The notes under the pieces: model-generated
Told to the model about the DNA's origin: nothing
Databases searched by the model: none
The model's input: only the letters and a program-made list of their open reading frames with translations
Position numbers and translations under genes: made by a program
NCBI RefSeq assembly: GCF_025913575.1
Contig: NZ_CP109785.1
Location: 2,294,001 to 2,358,000, forward strand
From: Halocatena marina
GTDB lineage: Archaea; Halobacteriota; Halobacteria; Halobacteriales; Haloarculaceae
DNA: 64,000 nt
Direction of reading: 5' to 3'
Part shown: positions 53,736-62,342 of the stretch, in pieces
Position numbering within the stretch: the first letter of the stretch is position 1
How the letters are laid out: each line of letters starts with the position of its first letter

Positions 53736-54926
53736 ATGACTCGTGGGTTCGATCTTCGGGCACGACTCACAGACCGCGATTCGCGCGGGCTTCGACGCGG
53801 TCTCTCTCCCATCGAAACCGTGGGCGAACGAAGCCGGGTCGTTGATAGTTATGAACAGTGCTCATCGTCCGACGAACAGTTAGTGTTCGCGTCGAACAAC
53901 TACCTTGGATTGGCGGACGACGAGCGGGTACGACGCGCTGGTGCTCGTGCGGCCGAAGCAATCGGAACAGGTGCCGGTGCAAGTCGGCTTGTCACCGGTG
54001 ATACACCCGCACACCACGCGCTCGAACGAGACTTAGCCGCCACGAAGCAGTCCGAACGAGCGCTGGTCTTCTCATCAGGGTATGCTGCGAACGTGGGAAC
54101 CATCACTGCGCTCACACCGGATGTCGTATTTTCCGATGCGTTCAATCACGCGAGCATCATCGATGGGTGCCGTCTCTCGGACGCAGAGGTTGTCGTCTAC
54201 GATCACTGTGACGCTACATCGCTCGAAAAAGCAATGTCTGAGCGTGCCCGCGATCGGATCGACGAATCGTGGCTCGTCGTTACCGACTCGGTGTTCAGCA
54301 TGGACGGCGATGTCGCGCCACTCACAGCGCTTTGTGACACAGCAGAGCGCTACGGCGCGTGGATGATGGTCGATGAGGCCCATGCGACCGGCGTCTTCAA
54401 AGCAGGGGGTGGCATCGTACAGCGCGAGGGACTGTCGGATCGTGTTCACATCCAACTCGGAACGCTCTCGAAAGCGTTGGCCGCACAGGGGGGATACGTC
54501 GCCGGGCACGAGGCACTGATCGAGTATCTCCTCAACACCGCGCGGTCGTTCGTCTTTTCGACAGGGCTTGCGCCACCAGCCGCCGGTGCAGCGCGCGAGG
54601 CCCTTTCGATCGCTCGTGATGGAACGCGACGGGAGCAGCTATGGAACAACGTCGAACGACTCCGTGCTGGGCTCGAATCGCTCGGGTTCGACGTACTAGG
54701 AGAGACACACATCCTTCCGGTGCTGATCGGAGATCGATCGGACGCGGTGGAATTCGCCGATCAGCTCCGAGAAGTGGGGATTATCGCGCCCGCAATCCGT
54801 CCACCGACGGTTCCCAACGGAACGAGCCGTATCCGTGTTGCACCGATGGCAACCCACACCACGCGTGATATCGAACACTGTATTGCGGCGTTCGAAACCG
54901 CAGGGCGAGAGTGTGCAATCGTATGA
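53736..54926 (+). CDS. bioF: 8-amino-7-oxononanoate synthase (KAPA synthase)
   Basis: 396 residues from the ATG at 53736, which falls 22 bp after the bioU stop; the frame is open earlier but overlaps bioU. Alpha-oxoamine synthase: SNNYLGLADD (53-62), TGAGASRLVTGDTPAHHALE, the Asp213-Glu-Ala-His216 motif VDEAHATG that holds PLP, and the PLP Lys246 in GTLSKALAAQGGY. It joins pimeloyl-CoA (or -ACP) and alanine to give KAPA. Where pimeloyl thioester comes from is unclear, as no bioC, bioH or bioW is present. The stop overlaps bioD by 4 bp. Confidence 0.94.
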   Translation: MTRGFDLRARLTDRDSRGLRRGLSPIETVGERSRVVDSYEQCSSSDEQLVFASNNYLGLADDERVRRAGARAAEAIGTGAGASRLVTGDTPAHHALERDLAATKQSERALVFSSGYAANVGTITALTPDVVFSDAFNHASIIDGCRLSDAEVVVYDHCDATSLEKAMSERARDRIDESWLVVTDSVFSMDGDVAPLTALCDTAERYGAWMMVDEAHATGVFKAGGGIVQREGLSDRVHIQLGTLSKALAAQGGYVAGHEALIEYLLNTARSFVFSTGLAPPAAGAAREALSIARDGTRREQLWNNVERLRAGLESLGFDVLGETHILPVLIGDRSDAVEFADQLREVGIIAPAIRPPTVPNGTSRIRVAPMATHTTRDIEHCIAAFETAGRECAIV

Positions 54927-55573
54927 GAGTAGCTATTGTCGGAACTGATACAGGTGTCGGAAAGACCTTCATCACTGCCGCGTTGACCGGGGCGCTTCAG
55001 AATAGAAACTGCGATGTCCGCGCGGTGAAACCAGTCCAAACGGGTTTTCCACCGGACGATGACGCAGCAGTCATCGCAAGCGTCTGTAACGCTAAGAGCG
55101 CGATCTGTTTACGATATCTCGAAGCGCCGCTTGCGCCCGCCGTCGCCGCCGAGCGCGAGGAGATCGATCTCTCGTATGAAACGCTCTGTCAGGAGACGGC
55201 TGCTGCGCTTGACGAAACGGCGATTAGTATCGTCGAAGGAATCGGCGGTTTGCGTGTCCCGCTTGCCGACAACCGAGAAGTTGTTGATCTTGTCGCCGAT
55301 CTCGAGTGTACCGCGGTGGTCGTCGCCCGTTCAGGGCTCGGAACGCTCAATCACACAGCGCTCACACTCGAAGCCCTCTCTCAGCGCGGTGTACCGGTGC
55401 TTGCAGTCGTGCTGAACGAGTATGCGGGTGCGACGACCGCAGAGCGAACGAACCCGGACGTACTCCGGTCGATGACCGACGCTCCAATACTGACGATGCC
55501 GACGGTCGATCGCGCCGACCTCGTCGCCACAGCGAGCGAACAATTGGCCCCCATCATAGAACAACTCGAATAA
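54923..55573 (+). CDS. bioD: Dethiobiotin synthetase
   Basis: 216 residues from the ATG at 54923 (ATGA overlap with bioF). P-loop GTDTGVGKT (7-15) and the family motif VKPVQTGF with the diamine- and phosphate-binding lysine; VEGIGGLRVPL is another BioD mark. It closes the ureido ring on diaminopelargonate with CO2 and ATP to give dethiobiotin for BioB. Last gene of the biotin operon; the next gene is 224 bp away. Confidence 0.95.
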   Translation: MRVAIVGTDTGVGKTFITAALTGALQNRNCDVRAVKPVQTGFPPDDDAAVIASVCNAKSAICLRYLEAPLAPAVAAEREEIDLSYETLCQETAAALDETAISIVEGIGGLRVPLADNREVVDLVADLECTAVVVARSGLGTLNHTALTLEALSQRGVPVLAVVLNEYAGATTAERTNPDVLRSMTDAPILTMPTVDRADLVATASEQLAPIIEQLE

Positions 55574-55797
55574 GGATCTCGGACGCACGGTTCTGGCAGT
55601 AATAGGGTGTAGCTGTGCACAGTATTCGTTCAGGCTCATCTCCCGAGAAAAAGTACTGCCCCGATCGGAAACTACACCCTTGCCTGTAACTGTTTGTATG
55701 ATATTGATCGATTATCACTCCGAATGTGTGAGAGCACCAGTACGATAACCATGCGAAGGCATCAACATCAAGCGCCGACACCAGCACGCCCCAATCT

Positions 55798-56373
55798 ATG
55801 ACCAAGGACGCAGTCTGGAACACGTATCGAGAAATCTTGGAGCGATTGACAGACGAGATGCTCGACGTTGTCGAGGAGGAATTCGGAGGCGGCCTCGTCG
55901 GAAAAGCAATTAAAAAAGGCACAAAATCGGCAACTAAGCGTATCAAGAAGGATATGGAAAAGCAGGGTCGGATTGTCGTCGAATACGCGGCACAGGAGAA
56001 TGACGGAGGACGGTATCAGCGGGAATTTCTCGCGACTAATCCAGTCTACCAGCGGTATTCGGGAAACAATCGTAGAGAGCTTGAAGAACATCTCCTCTCG
56101 CATTTCGAGACAGTCAGAGCGGATCTCGCTCCACTTGTTTCCTCTGAGACAGATGACTTCTGGGAAGCACTAGCAGAAGAGTACTCTCGAGAGGAAGCAA
56201 CCGAGATTATCGAGAGACACTTCAGCCAAGCAGAAACATTCGAACGATATAAAGACGATCTCTTTCGATCCAACAAACTTGGAAATAAGGTTATCACGGT
56301 CCTCAAAGAGGGAGAAACTCGTCTGAAGAAAGATCTCGAAAGACAACTCGATTCGACGTACGACAAACAATAA
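55798..56373 (+). CDS. Helical protein, unknown function
   Basis: 191 residues, mostly helical and charged, with no signal peptide or membrane segment. Recognisable pieces: NTYREILERLTDEMLDVVEEEFGG at the start, a lysine-rich run KKGTKSATKRIKKDMEKQGR (odd in an acidic halophile proteome), and a C-terminal amphipathic helix VITVLKEGETRLKKDLERQL. No named family is recognised. The higher lysine content relative to its neighbours may mark a transferred gene, but the piece is too short to test by eye. It stands alone between biotin and Cox-like operons. Confidence 0.6.
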   Translation: MTKDAVWNTYREILERLTDEMLDVVEEEFGGGLVGKAIKKGTKSATKRIKKDMEKQGRIVVEYAAQENDGGRYQREFLATNPVYQRYSGNNRRELEEHLLSHFETVRADLAPLVSSETDDFWEALAEEYSREEATEIIERHFSQAETFERYKDDLFRSNKLGNKVITVLKEGETRLKKDLERQLDSTYDKQ

Positions 56374-56453
56374 CGTCGGGTTGAGCGATGAAATAAAGTG
56401 TACTATCAGACCGGCTCAATCAGCCGTCGCTACGTACTGGGTGGTACCAATCT

Positions 56454-56462
56454 TTATATCAC
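56454..56462 (+). promoter_or_regulatory. TATA-like box of the Cox-like operon
   Basis: CTTTATATC about 26 nt before 56484, near the GTG at 56481; if transcription starts there, coxG would have either a leaderless GTG start (56481) or a 30-nt leader before the ATG at 56514. Confidence 0.45.
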
Positions 56463-56513
56463 GGTCGATAGTTATTCTCAGTGAGGGCAATACCAACGCC
56501 CGGTACACACAGT

Positions 56514-57161
56514 ATGGAATTCAACGGCACGTTCAAACTCGAGGACACGTCAGCTGAGGAGGTATGGCTCGCGCTCTCTGACCCAGTGTTGATCAGGGAC
56601 TCGCTTCCCGGCTGTGAGTTCCTCATAGAGGTTGATGATGAGGACGTAGCGTTCGATGAACTGAGAGAAGAGTCAACCGAGGCAGAACCAACTGGTGACC
56701 CCGAGGTAATCGCAGAGCGTGCATTTCAGGAGGGTAAGCGATATGCGGCACTCGTCGAAATCGGAGTCGGAAGCGTCAATCCGAGCTTTGAGACGACAGT
56801 AACGATCGACGAGCGTGAATTCCCCGACATGACGGCGTCAGGCGAGGGAAGTGCAAATGGTAGTTCCTTCGAGATGGAGTCGGGGATGCACTTGAACGAG
56901 ACCGATGACGGTGTCTCAGTCGAGTGGTGGGCCAACGCAGAGGTGTTCGGACGGGTTGCCCAGATGGGCCAGCGAGTGATGAATCCGGTGGCGAATAGAG
57001 TTGTCAAGAAATTCTTCGAACGGATTCAAGAACGGCTCAGCGAGCTCACGCTCGACGATCAAGGCGGAGACGGAGAACAAGGAACAGAGAGAGCGGGTGC
57101 TGATGAAGCAGACGACACGTCAGGCCTCTCACAGCGCATTAGAGACAGAATCGGGTTATGA
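56514..57161 (+). CDS. coxG: CoxG-like SRPBCC protein
   Basis: 215 residues from ATG 56514 (MEFNGTFKLEDTSAEEVWLALSDP); GTG at 56481 is an alternative start. The SRPBCC fold of CoxG: the N-terminal strand, LPGCEFL loop, a central strand region with SVNPSFETTVTI, and the C-terminal helix RVVKKFFERIQERLSEL. In bacteria CoxG helps bind the Cox holoenzyme to the membrane and electron carriers; haloarchaeal versions have an extra acidic tail. It is the first gene of the molybdenum hydroxylase operon, with 92 bp before coxS. Confidence 0.87.
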   Translation: MEFNGTFKLEDTSAEEVWLALSDPVLIRDSLPGCEFLIEVDDEDVAFDELREESTEAEPTGDPEVIAERAFQEGKRYAALVEIGVGSVNPSFETTVTIDEREFPDMTASGEGSANGSSFEMESGMHLNETDDGVSVEWWANAEVFGRVAQMGQRVMNPVANRVVKKFFERIQERLSELTLDDQGGDGEQGTERAGADEADDTSGLSQRIRDRIGL

Positions 57162-57253
57162 ATAGAGATGACGAGCGCAACCGGTGACTCTGAATCGAGA
57201 CAATCGCCGGACTCGATAGCTGCCGATATCATTGCCACCATTTATCACGACCA

Positions 57254-57805
57254 ATGACGGAAAACGACATTACACTGACGGTTAACGGCACAGAACACGA
57301 TCTCACCGTCGAGCCGCGGACGCTGTTGGTGCACGCACTACGAGACGAACTCGGTTATACGGGTGCAAACGTTGGCTGTGAGAGCAGCCTTTGTGGCGCA
57401 TGCACGGTTGACATGGACGGTGACGCGGTAAAATCCTGTACGGTACTTGCCGTTCAAGCCGACGGAACAGAGATCGAAACGGTTGAGGGGCTAGCAGAAG
57501 ACGACGAGTTCCATCCAATTCAAGAGGGCTTCCAGAAAGAACACGGATTGCAGTGTGGTTACTGTACGCCCGGAATGATGATGACCGCGAAGGATCTGCT
57601 CGAACGGAATTCATCTCCGGACGAAGGGGAGATCAGAGAAGCCTTAGAGGGTAACCTCTGTCGATGTACTGGATATCAGAACATTGTCAATGCGGTCGAA
57701 TTCGCCGCCGACCGAATGGACGCTGACACAGCAGAAGACGTCGCAGCCGACGGCGGAACAGCGACAATCGACGACAGCGACGTCGGTCGAACGGAGGGCC
57801 AATAA
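57254..57805 (+). CDS. coxS: Molybdenum hydroxylase small iron-sulphur subunit (CoxS type)
   Basis: 183 residues. The plant-type [2Fe-2S] site is Cys42, Cys47, Cys50 and Cys62 (GCESSLCGAC ... SC), and the second [2Fe-2S] helical domain has Cys101, Cys104, Cys136, Cys138 (QCGYCTPGM, CRCTGYQN). It relays electrons from the molybdenum site to FAD. The last 25 residues are an acidic extension absent in bacteria. It overlaps coxL by 1 bp (the A of the stop TAA at 57805 is the first base of the coxL ATG). Confidence 0.95.
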   Translation: MTENDITLTVNGTEHDLTVEPRTLLVHALRDELGYTGANVGCESSLCGACTVDMDGDAVKSCTVLAVQADGTEIETVEGLAEDDEFHPIQEGFQKEHGLQCGYCTPGMMMTAKDLLERNSSPDEGEIREALEGNLCRCTGYQNIVNAVEFAADRMDADTAEDVAADGGTATIDDSDVGRTEGQ

Positions 57806-60207
57806 TGTCAATGGACACAATAGAAGCCGACGAGGTCGATGTGAGTGATGTGCTCGGATCGGCCATCGAACGGCGCGAGGACCCCGCACTCATCACCGGC
57901 GAGGGAACCTACACGGACGATATTCAAGATCCGGAGATGGCCCACATGGCCGTTCTCCGGAGTCAGTACGGCCACGCTGAAATCGAGAGCATCGATACGA
58001 GCGAAGCCGAGGCAATGGACGGTGTGATTGCCGTCTACACGGCCGAAGACATCGAGGAGACAGGCACACCGGGAGATCTTCCGGTCGGGTGGCTGCTTCC
58101 GAATTTGAAAACGCCATCGCATCCGATTCTCGCGAAAGATCGAGTGCGCTACCAGGGAGATGGCGTTGCTGTCGTCGTTGCCGAGGAGCGCTATGTTGCA
58201 CAGGACGCGCTCGATCGGATCGACGTCGAATACGACCGTCTCGACGCGGTTGTCGACCCCAAAGCTGCGGTCGATGAAAGTGCACCACAGGTTCACGAAT
58301 GGGAGGATAGCGACGTCCAATCGAACCAAGCGTTCGACTGGGAGATCGGTGACGGCGACGCGACCGATGAGGCGTTCGAGAACGCGGCACACACTGTTTC
58401 GGTCGATCTTGAAAACCAGCGGTTGATCCCGAACGCGATGGAGCCACGCGCGACGGTAGCAGAGTACAAGCCGGGGACTGAGGAGCTGGAGGTTTTCATG
58501 ACGTCCCAGAACCCCCATCTTCACCGCCAACTCATGTCGGCGGTACTCGGCGTGCCAGAGCACAAAATCCGCGTCGTTGCTCCCGAGGTCGGCGGTGGGT
58601 TCGGTAGCAAGATCCACCACTACCCAGACGAGGCGCTCACGAGCTGGTGTTCGATGCAGCTCAAACGCCCGGTGAAGTGGCAAGCGACCCGTTCCGAAAC
58701 GTACCTGACGGACGCTCACGGGCGCGATCACATCACACACGGCGAACTCGCGATGGACGAAGACGGGACGATCACCGGAATGCGCGTCAAAACGTACGCG
58801 GGGATGGGCGCGTATCTCTCGACGTTTGCGCCAGCGGTTCCGACGTATCTGTACGGAACGCTGCTGTCTGGTCAGTATGACATCCCGGCGATTCACTGCA
58901 ACGTAATCGGGGCCTTCACGAACGGTGCACCGGTCGATGCTTATCGTGGCGCGGGCCGACCTGAAGCGATCTACGTGGTCGAGCGCCTCGTGACACTCGG
59001 CGCACGCGAGATGGGGATGGATCCTGCAGAGTTCAGACGGCAGAACTTTGTCCCATCTGATGGCTTCCCCCACGAAACGCCCGTCGCAGTCGTTTACGAC
59101 AGCGGCGACTACGAACCGGCGCTCGATAAAGCGCTGGAGATGGTCGATTACGAGGCACTCAGAGAGCGCCAAGCGGAGCTCCGCGAGGACGGTCGCTATC
59201 TGGGAATCGGCTTTTCGAGTTACATCGAGGCTTGCGGGCTTGCACCATCGGAGCTTGCAGGACAGCTCGGTGCGCAAGCAGGATTATGGGAGAGCGGACT
59301 CGTCCGCGTCCATCCAACAGGAAAAGTCACCGCTTTCAGCGGTACCTCCGGACACGGTCAGGGCCACGAGACGACCTACGCCCAGATCGTCTCCGATGAA
59401 CTCGGTATTCCGTACGACGACATCGAGATCGTCGAGGGAGACACCGACGAGATTCCCCAAGGAATGGGAACGTACGGCAGCAGAAGCGCGGCAGTCGGTG
59501 GCAGCGCGCTGGTGACGAGTTCACAGAAAGTGGTTGAAAAAGCCCGGAAAATCGCTGCACACCTGCTCGAAACCGGTGAAGAGGATATCGAGTTCGAGAA
59601 CGGAGAGTTTTCCGTGACAGGTGCGCCCGAGCGTTCGATGACCATTCAGGAGGTCGCCCAGCAAGCCTACCTCGCACACAACATGCCAGAGGGAGTCGAG
59701 CCGGGACTTGAGGAAACCTCCTTCTATGACCCGGACAACTTTACGTTCCCATTCGGGACGCACGTCGCGGTCGTTGAAGTCGATCCAGAGAGCGGTGAGA
59801 TCGAGTTCGAACAGTACGCCGCGGTCGACGATGTGGGCAACCAGATCAACCCGAAAATCGTTGAAGGGCAGGTCCACGGTGGTATTGCACAAGGGATCGG
59901 ACAAGCGCTCTACGAGCAAGCGGTATACGACGACAACGGCACGTTGGTCTCGGGGTCGATGCAGGATTACGCTGTGCCGAAAGCCGAGCATATCCCACAC
60001 ATGGATACCGACGACACCGTGACGCCCTCGCCACATAATCCACTTGGCGTGAAAGGTGTCGGTGAAGCGGGCACGATTGCAGCGCCACAGGCCGTCGTGA
60101 ACGCTGTGACAGACGCGTTGTCACCGTTTGGCGTCGATCACATCGATATGCCAATCACAGAGGAGAAAGTGTGGCGTGCGGTGAACGAATCCGAGGAGGG
60201 ATCATAA
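57805..60207 (+). CDS. coxL: Molybdenum hydroxylase large subunit, form II CoxL-like
   Basis: 800 residues, complete. N-terminal IGxxxxRREDPALITGEGTYTDDI and domain signatures SQNPHLHRQLMSAVLGVPEHKI and EVGGGFGSKI are family-typical. The active-site loop is AYRGAGR (379-385), which defines form II; true CO dehydrogenases (form I) have AYXCSFR with the copper-binding Cys, which is absent. The conserved catalytic Glu lies in GVKGVGEAGTIAAP near the C-terminus. So it should hydroxylate an aldehyde, purine or other organic substrate, not CO. Starts in the stop of coxS; coxM follows after a base. Confidence 0.92.
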   Translation: MSMDTIEADEVDVSDVLGSAIERREDPALITGEGTYTDDIQDPEMAHMAVLRSQYGHAEIESIDTSEAEAMDGVIAVYTAEDIEETGTPGDLPVGWLLPNLKTPSHPILAKDRVRYQGDGVAVVVAEERYVAQDALDRIDVEYDRLDAVVDPKAAVDESAPQVHEWEDSDVQSNQAFDWEIGDGDATDEAFENAAHTVSVDLENQRLIPNAMEPRATVAEYKPGTEELEVFMTSQNPHLHRQLMSAVLGVPEHKIRVVAPEVGGGFGSKIHHYPDEALTSWCSMQLKRPVKWQATRSETYLTDAHGRDHITHGELAMDEDGTITGMRVKTYAGMGAYLSTFAPAVPTYLYGTLLSGQYDIPAIHCNVIGAFTNGAPVDAYRGAGRPEAIYVVERLVTLGAREMGMDPAEFRRQNFVPSDGFPHETPVAVVYDSGDYEPALDKALEMVDYEALRERQAELREDGRYLGIGFSSYIEACGLAPSELAGQLGAQAGLWESGLVRVHPTGKVTAFSGTSGHGQGHETTYAQIVSDELGIPYDDIEIVEGDTDEIPQGMGTYGSRSAAVGGSALVTSSQKVVEKARKIAAHLLETGEEDIEFENGEFSVTGAPERSMTIQEVAQQAYLAHNMPEGVEPGLEETSFYDPDNFTFPFGTHVAVVEVDPESGEIEFEQYAAVDDVGNQINPKIVEGQVHGGIAQGIGQALYEQAVYDDNGTLVSGSMQDYAVPKAEHIPHMDTDDTVTPSPHNPLGVKGVGEAGTIAAPQAVVNAVTDALSPFGVDHIDMPITEEKVWRAVNESEEGS

Positions 60208-60208
60208 C

Positions 60209-61108
60209 ATGTATCCATCATCATTCGAGTACGAGCGGGCCGAGAGCGTCGAAGACGCGCTCTCGCTCATGGATCAGTATGCAGACGAGAACGCCGAACT
60301 GCTCGCTGGGGGCCACAGCCTGCTCCCAACGATGAAATCCGGACTCGCAAGTCCGGATGCGCTGATCGATATCGGACATATCGACGAACTAAACGGGATT
60401 GAGGAGAACGGAGAGTCTATCAATCTTGGCGCGCTCACGTCGTATTCTGCGGTTGATGACGCAGAGACGATGTGGAATGGAGCGACTGCCTTCGCAGAAG
60501 CCGCTCACCGCATCGGTGACGTGCAGGTCCGAAACCGGGGAACTGTCGGTGGGAACATCGCTCACGCAGATCCTGCCTCAGACCTCCCAGCCGCACTGCT
60601 CGCTTCAGATGGAACAGTCGTCGCTCACGGACCGGATGGCGAACGCTCGATCCCAGTCGACGACTTCTTCGAGACGATGTACACGACCGCTCTCGCTGAA
60701 GACGAGATCCTCACTCGACTCGAACTCCCAAAGCGGGGACAGAACAGTCACGTCGGTGCGTACGCGAAAAAGCCAAGCCCGTCGTCCGGATACGCAATGG
60801 TCGGTGTGGCAGTCGTGCTCGAACTCGACGGAGAGTCTGTTGACTCGGCGCGGATCGCTGCAAACGGCGCGATGGATCATGCAGTTAGGCTCGAACCGGT
60901 CGAAGAAGCGCTCACAGGCGAGACGCTTTCAGATGAGACGATCGCAGAAGCCGCCGAGCACGCGACCGACGACCTCGACACCATGCTGTTGATGGATGAC
61001 CTCCAAGCATCGAGTGAGTTCCGTGCCCAACTGCTCAAGGTGTACACGAAACGTGCACTCGAAAGCGGACTCGACCGAGTGAATGCACCAGCACCAGCGG
61101 CCGACTAA
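60209..61108 (+). CDS. coxM: Molybdenum hydroxylase FAD subunit (CoxM type)
   Basis: 299 residues. FAD-binding motifs LAGGHSLLPTMK (32-43) and TVGGNIAHADPASD (112-125) match CoxM/XdhB medium subunits. It passes electrons from the iron-sulphur subunit to quinone or another acceptor. Together with coxS and coxL (order S-L-M, unlike the M-S-L order common in bacterial form I operons) it forms the full (alpha-beta-gamma)2 enzyme. Followed by a 226-bp gap that contains a TATA-like TTTTTTATG near 61253. Confidence 0.94.
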   Translation: MYPSSFEYERAESVEDALSLMDQYADENAELLAGGHSLLPTMKSGLASPDALIDIGHIDELNGIEENGESINLGALTSYSAVDDAETMWNGATAFAEAAHRIGDVQVRNRGTVGGNIAHADPASDLPAALLASDGTVVAHGPDGERSIPVDDFFETMYTTALAEDEILTRLELPKRGQNSHVGAYAKKPSPSSGYAMVGVAVVLELDGESVDSARIAANGAMDHAVRLEPVEEALTGETLSDETIAEAAEHATDDLDTMLLMDDLQASSEFRAQLLKVYTKRALESGLDRVNAPAPAAD

Positions 61109-61334
61109 ACAGATCGAAGCAGCAAACCAACAAATCTGATCTGTTCTGATCCGATTCAATTCAACTCGAACCGAATTGGCAGCTACATTTTGTTTCCGTC
61201 GAAGCTGAGTCGATCCGCTTGAACCAGTTCAGTTCCTGTGATTAGCTGAGTGTTTTTTATGTTTCGCACGCCAACACCTACCAACTGATGATATCCGTAG
61301 CGCACCGAAACCGAACGAAGCTGGATTGTCGAGT

Positions 61335-62342
61335 ATGAACGAGACGGACCGACAACATTCGTTTTCGGCGTTTAGCGAAACTGAGCTCCGCGAGCTGTTC
61401 GAATCGACGGATTACGTCGCCGAAGACGACATTGTAACCACTGTGTTGCTCGCGTTACGGCTCGATAAGCCGCTGCTCATTGAGGGTGAGCCGGGGTCGG
61501 GAAAGACCGAACTCGGGAAGGTACTCGCAACGGGATTCGATACTGAGCTCATTCGACTCCAGTGTTATGAAGGGTTGACTGCCGAGAACACTCTCTACGA
61601 GTGGAACTACACCAAACAGCTCCTCTCGATACAAGCGGGCGAACAGGGCGTTGCAGAAGAACTCGAGAGTACGAGTGACGTCGAGACAATCGACGTTCAC
61701 GAAGACGGGAGTGAAGACACCGATGAAAACGGGGACGAGCCGTCGACGGTGTTCTCCGAAGAGTATCTCTTGGAACGGCCATTGCTGCGCGCGGTCTCAG
61801 CAGAGCACCCACCGCCACCCGTACTGCTCATCGACGAGATTGACCGCGCTGACGAGGAGTTTGAGGCACTCCTTTTGGAAGTGCTGTCGGACATGCAGGT
61901 CACGATTCCAGAACTCGGTACCGTTCGTGCGACCGTTCCACCGATCGTTATTATCACTTCGAACCGGACACGGGGGCTGTCGGACGCGCTGAAACGACGG
62001 TGTCTCTATCTCCACGTCGAGCCACCGTCGTACGAAAAAGAGCGTGCAATCGTCCGCCAGAAGGTGCCAGAACTCGACGGGGCGGTCGCCACCGAGGTGT
62101 GTGCAATGACCCAGCGACTCCGTGAGGAACCGTTTTTGAAACAGCCCGGCGTTGCCGAGACCTTAGATTGGGCGCGTGCCGTCGCAGAACTCCGACAGGA
62201 CGGCGACGGGCCGTTGTCGCTTTCGACCGTCGAGAATACGCTCGGTTGTCTCTTAAAGGAGGTCGAAGACATCCAACGCGTCGATGATTCCTTACTGTCG
62301 GCGTTGCTGGAATCGGCGAGTGACGCCCGAGCAGAAGGATGA
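61335..62342 (+). CDS. coxD: MoxR-type AAA+ ATPase (CoxD-like)
   Basis: 335 residues from ATG 61335; a TTG nine bases earlier is possible. Walker A GEPGSGKTE (51-59), Walker B LLIDEIDRADEEFEALLLEVLSDMQV, sensor IVIITSNRTRGLSDALKRRCLYLHV: a MoxR chaperone. In bacterial cox operons CoxD inserts the copper or sulphur ligand into the active site, together with CoxE. Between about 105 and 140 there is a very acidic insert (ELESTSDVETIDVHEDGSE) not seen in bacteria. Overlaps coxE by 4 bp (ATGA). Confidence 0.92.
   Translation: MNETDRQHSFSAFSETELRELFESTDYVAEDDIVTTVLLALRLDKPLLIEGEPGSGKTELGKVLATGFDTELIRLQCYEGLTAENTLYEWNYTKQLLSIQAGEQGVAEELESTSDVETIDVHEDGSEDTDENGDEPSTVFSEEYLLERPLLRAVSAEHPPPPVLLIDEIDRADEEFEALLLEVLSDMQVTIPELGTVRATVPPIVIITSNRTRGLSDALKRRCLYLHVEPPSYEKERAIVRQKVPELDGAVATEVCAMTQRLREEPFLKQPGVAETLDWARAVAELRQDGDGPLSLSTVENTLGCLLKEVEDIQRVDDSLLSALLESASDARAEG

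Noticed and set aside
57808..59277. 489-codon minus-strand frame inside coxL
   Set aside because: Antisense shadow of a gene with complete family motifs; the product lacks any domain and is rich in R, H and V.
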